Source of the DNA: Actinomycetota bacterium
GTDB lineage: Bacteria > Actinomycetota > Acidimicrobiia > IMCC26256 > PALSA-610
Direction of reading: 5' to 3'
DNA length: 45,311 nucleotides
Assembly: GCA_005772765.1 (NCBI GenBank)
Contig: SXIR01000166.1
Location: 1 to 45,311, forward strand
Part shown: piece after piece, positions 39,762 through 45,311 of the stretch
How the letters are laid out: every line of letters starts with the position of its first letter
How positions within the stretch are numbered: the first letter of the stretch is position 1
Notes under the pieces: model-generated
The model's input: the letters and a program-made list of their open reading frames with translations, nothing else
What the model was told of the DNA's origin: nothing
Databases searched by the model: none
Position numbers and translations under genes: made by a program

Positions 39762-41030
39762 TCAGCGCAACCGCAGGTCGATCGCGACGTTGCGCTCGCC
39801 GGCAACGCGAGCGGCGGCCCAGCCCGCGTCGTGGCCCCCGTAGAACCTGACGAGGTCGGCCCCGGCACGAACCAAGGCGGCGCCAGTCGCGCCATCGCCG
39901 ACCACACACTGCATCACGTCGGCCGGCATTCCGGCCGCATGGAACTCGTCGACCGCGGCCAGCCCGGCCAGTACCGCCGACGCCGCGGGTTTGACGACGA
40001 CCGCGGCGCCCTGGGCGAGCGCAGCCGCGAGCACATCGACCGCCAATGTGTGGCGTGCGTCGAACACGAACGCGGTGACCGTCGCCGGCGCGTCGTCGGC
40101 CTCGCCAGTTGGATTGCGATCGTCGGTGGCGCGCACCCGGGCGCGTTCGACCATGTCGAGCAACTCGATCGGGTCGAGTCCGACACTCTCCGGCAAGAGT
40201 GCCGCCAAGGCTTCGACGCGGTCGCCGATTCGAGCCAGGCCCGCGTCGACGATCGTTGCCCGTTGCGCCGATTCCATCGCACGCCACACGGTGGCGGCGG
40301 ATCGCGCGCGAGCGAGTTTGGCGTCGATCTCACGTTCGGTGTCGACCGCCAAGGTGCGTACGACCGCTCCGGACGCGTCGGTTGCGGCGAGCGTGGCCGC
40401 CATGGGTTCGGTCACCGGCCGATCAGCCGGGATGCCCCGAGCTTGCGGTGCGATCCGCTCGGCGGCCTCGGCCCCGTCGTCGAGTGCTGTGAATCGCTGG
40501 CGCCAGCGGGACTCTTTCTGACCGGCGCGCCGGGCCAAGGACTCCACCATCGAACGGTCGGCCAACGAAGCCAACGTTGCCTCGATCTGGTCGAGCGAAG
40601 CAAAGCCGTGCAATCGCTCGGTGCGTTGCTTCAACTCCCCCGGGGTCTGCGCGCCCCGCAGCAGCAACACCGCGACCACCGCAAGTGCTGCATCGTCGAG
40701 TCCCCAGGCCTCGCCAGCCACGTGTCGGTGTTTGATCGCACGTTCGCCGGGGTTCTTCAGGCGGCGGGCGAGCCCCAGCTCGCGGAGCCCGTCGAGCGCG
40801 CGGTCCACCTCGTTGTCGTCGTAGTCGACCACGGGATCGCGATTGGTCGACTGATTGCAGGCCAGTCGCAATGAGTTCACCGACAACGGATACGCGTCGG
40901 GCGTCGTGCGCGACTTCTCGATCAGGCAACCCAGGACTCGTGCTTGTGTGGCAGTGAGTCGCGGGAGAAGGTCTGCCTCGCCATCGTTGGCCCCGGCATC
41001 ATTTCGGCCGTCGGCATTCGCATCGCTCAT
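39762..41030 (-). CDS. DUF480 (YceH-like) domain fused to half an aldehyde dehydrogenase
   Basis: The 422-residue protein has a DUF480 domain at about residues 22-182 (RLTATQARVLGCLIEKSRTTPDAYPLSVNSLRLACNQSTNRDPV; WGLDDAALAVVAVLLLRGAQTPGELKQRTERLHGF), a winged-helix-like module. Residues about 220-422 resemble the N-terminal half of an ALDH: EREIDAKLARARSAATVWRAM, GAAVVVKPAASAVLAGLAAVDEFHAAGMPADVMQCVVGDGATGAALVRAGADLVRF. The protein ends just where the catalytic Glu motif (ELGGK) would begin, and the Cys half is missing. It may bind a nucleotide without catalysis; the role is unknown. TAACGT (minus, 41043-41038) ends seven bases before the ATG and includes the stop codon of the upstream gene. 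Confidence 0.85.
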   Translation of the reverse strand: MSDANADGRNDAGANDGEADLLPRLTATQARVLGCLIEKSRTTPDAYPLSVNSLRLACNQSTNRDPVVDYDDNEVDRALDGLRELGLARRLKNPGERAIKHRHVAGEAWGLDDAALAVVAVLLLRGAQTPGELKQRTERLHGFASLDQIEATLASLADRSMVESLARRAGQKESRWRQRFTALDDGAEAAERIAPQARGIPADRPVTEPMAATLAATDASGAVVRTLAVDTEREIDAKLARARSAATVWRAMESAQRATIVDAGLARIGDRVEALAALLPESVGLDPIELLDMVERARVRATDDRNPTGEADDAPATVTAFVFDARHTLAVDVLAAALAQGAAVVVKPAASAVLAGLAAVDEFHAAGMPADVMQCVVGDGATGAALVRAGADLVRFYGGHDAGWAAARVAGERNVAIDLRLR

Positions 41031-41040
41031 GCAGCCAACG

Positions 41041-41805
41041 TTACGAGCCAGGCGTGGCGGCGAACACGACCGCCATGGTTGCTCGCACGCGACCGTCGGC
41101 CATCCACCACTGCATCAACGTGTCGGCGGTGCGAACTTCGTGCACATCGACCGCTTCGTCGAGCATGACTCCATCGCGAAACTCGATGACCGCATGTCGT
41201 ATCGGGCGAACGTCGTCGACCAACGACTCTTCGATGCTGGACCAGTAGCTCGCATTGTTGACGTGCGCCAGGAGGTCGATGTCGGCTGCTCGCAGCACCC
41301 ACGGACGCACGGCCACGGGCGCGGCTGTCGTGTGCGACGGCAGGGTCGGCAACGTGAGCCGGGCCGAAACCCGTCGCGTGCCTGCGGCCTCGCGGTACGC
41401 CGCGGTGAAGTCGGCACCCGGCGCGACCGGCGCGAGCGTCTCGGCACTTGTCGCCGCCCAGATCGCCGCGGCACGCACCTGCACCACACCGTCGACGGTC
41501 ATGTCACTGCGACGCTCGGCCCAACGCGGCCCGGTGCCCGAACACCATGTGCGCAACGCGAACGATTGGCGGTATCGAGGCAGGCCCCCGATCTCGAGCG
41601 CCAAGCGGCGCAGCACCCAGACCGTGTCGTTCGAGAGGCCGGCATCGGCGGTGTCGTCGGCGGAGAGGTCCTGCAACACCCGGGCCAACGCGTCGAGCCG
41701 AAACCGGCCTCGGGCCGTCACGTCAGCAAGGCGCACTCGCGCCGAGGATTCGTAGCGACGCCCGTTCGACGGCAGCTCGACGAACGTGGTTTCCGCGACG
41801 TCCAC
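41041..41805 (-). CDS. acyl-ACP thioesterase family protein
   Basis: The 254-residue protein has two hotdog halves: ALARVLQDLSADDTADAGLSNDTVWVLRRLALEIGGLPRYRQSFALRTWCSGTGPRWAERRSDM and a C-terminal part with ADIDLLAHVNNASYWSSIEE, the N-x-x-Y-W pattern of FatA/FatB-like thioesterases. It should release fatty acids from ACP or CoA. The start is GTG 41805, chosen because TACGTT (minus, 41817-41812) ends six bases upstream; the frame is open further but only antisense to the histidine phosphatase. Divergent from that gene with a shared promoter core. Confidence 0.85.
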   Translation of the reverse strand: MDVAETTFVELPSNGRRYESSARVRLADVTARGRFRLDALARVLQDLSADDTADAGLSNDTVWVLRRLALEIGGLPRYRQSFALRTWCSGTGPRWAERRSDMTVDGVVQVRAAAIWAATSAETLAPVAPGADFTAAYREAAGTRRVSARLTLPTLPSHTTAAPVAVRPWVLRAADIDLLAHVNNASYWSSIEESLVDDVRPIRHAVIEFRDGVMLDEAVDVHEVRTADTLMQWWMADGRVRATMAVVFAATPGS

Positions 41806-41811
41806 GCCGGC

Positions 41812-41821
41812 AACGTACCGT
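41812..41821. promoter_or_regulatory. shared-TA bidirectional -10 core, thioesterase / histidine phosphatase
   Basis: AACGTACCGT holds TACGTT on the minus strand and TACCGT on the plus strand, sharing the TA at 41816-41817. Each box ends six bases before its start codon (GTG 41805, ATG 41828), so the layout is symmetrical and both mRNAs should be leaderless. Confidence 0.6.
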
Positions 41822-41827
41822 TGGAGA

Positions 41828-42553
41828 ATGTCCGACGCCGCTTCGTCCCCCGACCGCGAACCCCAAAGCGATCCCGGCGAAGGCACCCACCCCGCGCCGC
41901 CGGAGGGCTTCCGCCAGTACCGGTTCGCTCCCCCGCGCGGTGCGACCACGATCTTGCTCGTTCGCCACGGCGAGTCGGCGCCGGCGATTCCCGGCCAGCC
42001 GTTCCCGCTGCGCGACGGCCATGGCGACCCTGCGCTGCACCCCGAAGGCGAACACCAAGCCGAGTTGGTGAGCGACCGACTGGCCGCCGAAGGCGTCGAC
42101 GCGATCTACGTGACGACCTTGATCCGGACCCACCAGACCGCAGCGCCGCTGGCGAAGAAGCTGGGACTCGAACCGCGGCTCGAACCCGACCTGCGTGAGG
42201 TGTTCCTCGGCGATTGGGAGGGTGGGCATCTCCGCGAACGTGCGGCCGCCAACGACCCGATCTTCGAGCGCATCTTCATCGAACAGCGTTGGGATGTCAT
42301 CCCCAACGCCGAGTCACTCGAGCAGTTCCACGCGCGCACCCAAGCGGGTCTCGCGCGCATCGCTGCGGCCCACCCGAACGAACGCGTCGCCGTGTTCACG
42401 CACGGCGGCGTGATCGGCCAAGTTCTGCACCACGCAACGCAGTCGCAACGATTCGCGTTCTCGGGTGCCGACAACGCATCGATCAGCGAGTTGGTCATCG
42501 ATACCGGTCGCCACATCTTGCGACGGTTCAACGATGTGACACACCTACAGTGA
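41828..42553 (+). CDS. histidine phosphatase family protein
   Basis: The 241-residue protein has the RHG motif (ILLVRHGESAPA) with the phospho-accepting His, then LHPEGEHQAELVSDRLAAEGVDAIYVTTLIRTHQTAAPLAK, EVFLGDWEGG and VFTHGGVIGQVLHHA with the second His. These are the standard elements of the phosphoglycerate mutase-like phosphatases. Substrate unknown. An N-terminal extension of about 30 residues is Pro/Asp/Ser-rich. The ATG lies six bases after the -10. It overlaps the PQ-loop gene by GTGA, so these two are coupled. Confidence 0.9.
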   Translation: MSDAASSPDREPQSDPGEGTHPAPPEGFRQYRFAPPRGATTILLVRHGESAPAIPGQPFPLRDGHGDPALHPEGEHQAELVSDRLAAEGVDAIYVTTLIRTHQTAAPLAKKLGLEPRLEPDLREVFLGDWEGGHLRERAAANDPIFERIFIEQRWDVIPNAESLEQFHARTQAGLARIAAAHPNERVAVFTHGGVIGQVLHHATQSQRFAFSGADNASISELVIDTGRHILRRFNDVTHLQ

Positions 42554-43170
42554 GCGACACGATCACGACCTTGTTGTCGCCCGCGTTGGTCGGGCTGTCG
42601 GTGCTGTTCGTGTGGCCACAGGTCGTTCGCAGCTTCAACTCGGTCGAAGGTCTGTCGCTGGTATCGATCGCCCAAAGCATCGTCGGGTCGTGGTTGTGGG
42701 TCTTGTACGGCTGGCGGATCGACACGCTGCCGCTGGTGCTCGCGAACGCGAGTGCGGGGGTCGGGTTCTCGTTGGTGCTGTTCGCGGCCGTGCGCGCGGG
42801 CGCGGTGCGCCGTGGACGTGCCATCACGCTCATCGCCGTGCTCGCTGCGGTCTCGTTCGTACAGGTCCTCCTCCCGGCCACGCTGCTCGGCTGGGTTGCG
42901 ATCCTGATCGGCGCGACCGGCATCCTCCCCCAGGTCGCCCAGACCTTCCGAGCCCATGATCACTCGGGCGTGTCGCGGCCCACCTACGCCATGGTGGTTG
43001 CGCTCACGACCGGCTGGTCGGTGTTCGGAGTGCTCGACGGCAACTGGCTGATCGTCGCTCCCAACGCGGTGATCCTGCCAAGCGCGCTCTACGTACTCGC
43101 GGTGACCCGACCGTCGTCGTTCAACCGGCGGGCAGCCGCGACAAGCGCATCGAGCAACGCGACAGTGTGA
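42550..43170 (+). CDS. PQ-loop repeat membrane protein
   Basis: The 206-residue protein has about six or seven hydrophobic segments and two PQ motifs: VLFVWPQVVRSFNSVEGLS near the start and GILPQVAQTFRAHDHSGVS in the second half, each followed by the usual G-L/V-S. This is the pattern of the PQ-loop/SemiSWEET group, which moves sugars, amino acids or vitamins, though many are uncharacterised. GTG 42550 overlaps the histidine phosphatase stop (GTGA). The last 82 bases overlap the 3' end of the convergent poly-gamma-glutamate hydrolase-like gene. Confidence 0.82.
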   Translation: MSDTITTLLSPALVGLSVLFVWPQVVRSFNSVEGLSLVSIAQSIVGSWLWVLYGWRIDTLPLVLANASAGVGFSLVLFAAVRAGAVRRGRAITLIAVLAAVSFVQVLLPATLLGWVAILIGATGILPQVAQTFRAHDHSGVSRPTYAMVVALTTGWSVFGVLDGNWLIVAPNAVILPSALYVLAVTRPSSFNRRAAATSASSNATV

Positions 43171-43727
43171 GGCACGAACGGCGCCGACGCGAAGTCGTGG
43201 TCGTCCCAGATCGGACTCCGGCCTCGGACCCGCGGCGGCAACTCGATCTGCACCCCGGCGCATCGCACTCGGTTCACGGGGTTGTCGGGATGAACGCCAC
43301 GGTACTCGCGAGGAATCGCGTCGAGGTCGTCGATGACGTGATAGTCGGCCAACGACTCGCGAAGCGCGACGGCGACGAGGGCCGCTTCGCTGCGCCCGCT
43401 ACCACCGACCACGATCGTGAGCCACCGATGATCGCTGGAACGGACACCGCCATAGCCGTGTACCGAGATCGCAATGTCGACGTGCGCACAGAACGCCGCG
43501 AGTCGCTCGGAAACGTCGAGTGAGTAGCGAGACGACGGGATGTGCCAGGTGAGGTCGACGGGTTGCACGACGGCATACAACGACGCGCCGCACCGCTGTG
43601 CTGCGACGCTCGCGATTTCGAACGTCGTCGCTTCGAGGCCGCCGTGCAATGCCATGAACCCGATCCGCGATCGGAGCTCGCAGTGTTCGACGACTCCTGG
43701 CGACGCGAGCAGCTCCGCGAAGCTCAC
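43089..43727 (-). CDS. poly-gamma-glutamate hydrolase-like protein
   Basis: The 212-residue protein has MALHGGLEATTFEIASVAA, ISVHGYGG and HPDNPVNRVRCAGVQIELPPRVRG, the three blocks (HGG-x-x-E, HG and N-R-x-x-x-x-G-x-Q-x-E) of the phage-derived poly-gamma-glutamate hydrolase family, a Zn peptidase group. A Zn-dependent amidase cutting gamma-glutamyl bonds is the family role; cellular use here is unknown, and there is no signal peptide. The GTG at 43727 overlaps the AlaX stop (GTGA). Its 3' end overlaps the PQ-loop gene by 82 bases on the other strand. Confidence 0.8.
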   Translation of the reverse strand: MSFAELLASPGVVEHCELRSRIGFMALHGGLEATTFEIASVAAQRCGASLYAVVQPVDLTWHIPSSRYSLDVSERLAAFCAHVDIAISVHGYGGVRSSDHRWLTIVVGGSGRSEAALVAVALRESLADYHVIDDLDAIPREYRGVHPDNPVNRVRCAGVQIELPPRVRGRSPIWDDHDFASAPFVPHTVALLDALVAAARRLNDDGRVTAST

Positions 43728-44431
43728 AGATCGACGATTCGCACTCGCAGGCGTTTGTTGCCTTTGCCTTTGCTTTCGGTCTTGACCACCTCGAACCGGC
43801 CGATTTCCCCCGTCGACGCGACGTGGGTACCGCCGTCGGCCTGCTTGTCGAGGCCCACGATGTCGACGACTCGAATCTCGGTGACCGACTCGGGAATCAA
43901 GTTGACCTTGGTGCGGATCAGGTCGTGATCGGCCAATGCCTCTGCACGTGGCAAGAACGAAACGACGATGGGGCGATCAGCGGCGATCTCGGCGTTCACG
44001 AGTTCACCGATCCGGGTGGCGAACCCGTCGGGGAGCGGATCGAACTCGAAGTCCATGCGCGCTTCGAGCGGTTCCATGTTGCCGCCCGTCACCGCCTTCC
44101 CCCATTCGTTCCAGATCACGCCACACAACACGTGCATGGCGGAGTGGGTTCGCATGAGGCGGTGGCGACGTTCCCAGTCGATGACACCGCGGACGTGTGC
44201 GCCGAGCGCCGGAAGGGCTCCGTCGAGTCGATGCCAGACCATGTCGCCGTCTTTGCGAACGTCGGTCACGGCTACGCCGTCGATGTTGCCGAGGTCGTGT
44301 GGCTGGCCGCCGCCGGTCGGATAGAACGCGGTGCGGTCCAACGCGATGCGACCGTCGTCGACATCGCAGTCGACGACGGTCGCTTCGAACGATCGCTGTT
44401 GAGCGTCTCGCAGGTACAGCAGCTCGGTCAC
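43724..44431 (-). CDS. alanyl-tRNA editing protein (AlaX-like)
   Basis: The 235-residue protein has RTAFYPTGGGQPHDLGNIDG, the first Zn-binding motif RTHSAMHVLCGV (HxxxH) and the second Zn-binding block KQADGGTHVASTGEIG, which fit AlaX-type proteins that hydrolyse Ser- or Gly-mischarged tRNA-Ala in the cytosol. The Cys of the alanyl-tRNA synthetase motif (C-x-G-T-H) is replaced by D-G-G-T-H, as in many free AlaX proteins. GTG start at 44431; TAGGCT (minus, 44444-44439) ends seven bases upstream and includes the TAG stop of the upstream lipoprotein gene. Coupled to the downstream hydrolase-like gene by GTGA. Confidence 0.9.
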   Translation of the reverse strand: MTELLYLRDAQQRSFEATVVDCDVDDGRIALDRTAFYPTGGGQPHDLGNIDGVAVTDVRKDGDMVWHRLDGALPALGAHVRGVIDWERRHRLMRTHSAMHVLCGVIWNEWGKAVTGGNMEPLEARMDFEFDPLPDGFATRIGELVNAEIAADRPIVVSFLPRAEALADHDLIRTKVNLIPESVTEIRVVDIVGLDKQADGGTHVASTGEIGRFEVVKTESKGKGNKRLRVRIVDL

Positions 44432-44441
44432 CCGAGCGAGC

Positions 44442-45311
44442 CTACGCGGGGTTGTTCTTGCAGACGTTCAGCGGGTACTCGATCCAGTCTTCCATTTCGA
44501 GGATGTGGTAGCTGCCGTCGTCGCATGGCACGTTGCGGTTCACCTCGCCGAACACGCCGCCGTCGGCCTCGTCGACCTCGTAGCCCGGAACGGTCCAGAC
44601 GTGCACCATGTACTGGGTCTGCTCGAGCATCGATCCGCCGGCCTTTTCGCACAGCCCTTCGGGCACTTCGACGTCGGCTCCGAACGGCGCGTCGATGCCG
44701 TCTTCGGCCGCCTTGATGCAGACGCTCGTGTGGTAGTGCCAGAAATCGTTGTCGCCTGCGAAGCCCTCGGGAACGTCGGCGGTCATCGCGTAGTACATGA
44801 ACCCGACGATTTCGTCGCCGGGATCGGTGCCCGTGTAGATGATCGACAGCGGGTTGCGCAGATCGGCGTCCGACATCACGCCGTCGGCGTTCAGCCCCTC
44901 GGCCGACGTGCGGGTGTAGTGCGCACCCAACCCCGGCGAGAACGGTCCGGCTCGGCGATAGCCGGCGGTGACGGCGTCGGCGACGGTCGGGTAGGTCTCG
45001 GCGACCTCGCGGGTGATCGCGAGTTGCGCGTCGAGTTCGGCTTGGGTTGCCTCGTCGAGCGGCTCGGGCTCGATGGCGGCATGGTGACCGTTGACGAGCG
45101 CGGCGAACCCGCTCTCGACGTCGGCCGGGTCGGCTTCGGCATCGCCGTCGCCGCCGTGATGGCCATCATCGCCGTGGTCCATGTCCTCCATGTTGTGCTC
45201 AGGATCCGAGTGATCCATGTCGTCCATGTGGTGCTCTTCGTCGTCCGGCGCCGCGGGCGCGACGGACGTCGTTGCTTCGGGTTCGTCGTCGTCGCCGCAG
45301 GCGGCCGCGAC
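44442..45311 (-). CDS. His/Asp/Met-rich lipoprotein, 5' end outside window
   Basis: The frame is open to the window edge. The first visible codons read VAAACGDDDEPEATTS, which is a lipobox (AAACG) with the lipidated Cys at the fifth visible residue, so only the start of the signal peptide is missing. Residues that follow include a run rich in Asp, Met and His (MDDMDHSDPEHN, MDHGDDGHH) that looks like a metal-binding stretch. The folded part has YPTVADAVTAGYRRAGPFSPGLGAHYT, then FWHYHTSVCIK and YMVHVWTVPGY. I do not recognise a named family. Probably anchored outside the cell and binding Cu, Zn or similar; this is inferred from composition only. Confidence 0.8.
   Translation of the reverse strand, partial: VAAACGDDDEPEATTSVAPAAPDDEEHHMDDMDHSDPEHNMEDMDHGDDGHHGGDGDAEADPADVESGFAALVNGHHAAIEPEPLDEATQAELDAQLAITREVAETYPTVADAVTAGYRRAGPFSPGLGAHYTRTSAEGLNADGVMSDADLRNPLSIIYTGTDPGDEIVGFMYYAMTADVPEGFAGDNDFWHYHTSVCIKAAEDGIDAPFGADVEVPEGLCEKAGGSMLEQTQYMVHVWTVPGYEVDEADGGVFGEVNRNVPCDDGSYHILEMEDWIEYPLNVCKNNPA

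Overview
This is a high-GC window with many GTG (and one TTG) starts, tight ATGA/GTGA gene overlaps, two F420-type LLM oxidoreductases, Ku/LigD-type end joining and GYW-repeat secreted proteins. This fits an actinobacterium, most likely Acidimicrobiia (Ilumatobacter-like). The lineage is inferred from gene content and style; no rRNA or other marker is present. I saw no tRNA, rRNA, CRISPR, IS element or prophage. Coding density is very high and no gene-free stretch exceeds about 200 bases.

Layout. 1-563: two DUF202 membrane proteins. 609-6207 (minus): a KstR-like-operator-controlled catabolic operon (aldehyde dehydrogenase and two LLM flavin/F420 oxidoreductases, ending beside a methyltransferase remnant), preceded by a DUF4333-like lipoprotein and an amidohydrolase with a palindromic operator. 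6407-10962: an unknown gene, then a minus operon of LMW phosphatase, CX5R phosphatase, acyl-CoA ligase and isochorismatase-like protein. 10990-14805: pyrophosphatase, phosphoglycerate mutase, GNAT, a membrane protein and an SDR. 14861-16602: a class III cyclase coupled to a DUF4097 protein, divergent from a hotdog thioesterase, with a CRP-like site between them. 16693-19743: a secreted glucose/sorbosone-dehydrogenase-like protein with PKD and GYW repeats. 19833-27603: a TetR regulator and an unusual branched-chain-amino-acid-type importer. 27661-32205: a hexapeptide acyltransferase, a HelD-like helicase, Ku and a stand-alone LigD polymerase domain. 32277-38946: thiolase, VIT1-like metal transporter, gamma-carbonic anhydrase, PhyH dioxygenase, secreted glucosaminidase with GYW repeats and type B carboxylesterase. 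38985-45311: unknown membrane protein, DUF480 fused to half an aldehyde dehydrogenase, acyl-ACP thioesterase, histidine phosphatase, PQ-loop protein, poly-gamma-glutamate hydrolase-like protein, AlaX editing protein and a His/Asp/Met-rich lipoprotein cut by the window end.

The most unusual locus is 19833-27603. A TetR regulator overlaps a fused LivH-LivM permease, which overlaps a 24-codon Arg-rich micro-ORF, which overlaps a 987-residue protein joining an MFS transporter to LivF- and LivG-type ATPases; a lipoprotein solute-binding protein follows. The whole importer, plus an MFS domain of unknown purpose, is packed into three large polypeptides.

The second theme is promoter architecture. 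At least fourteen genes have a TANNNT hexamer ending 6-7 bases before the start codon, which predicts leaderless mRNAs. Four divergent gene pairs share one ten-base core in which the two opposed -10 boxes overlap on a single TA; three of these cores are nearly identical (ANSGTACCGT). Two CRP-like palindromes of the form CGTGAC-N4-GTCACG each sit 54.5 bases from a minus-strand start codon, one of them in front of the cyclase operon.
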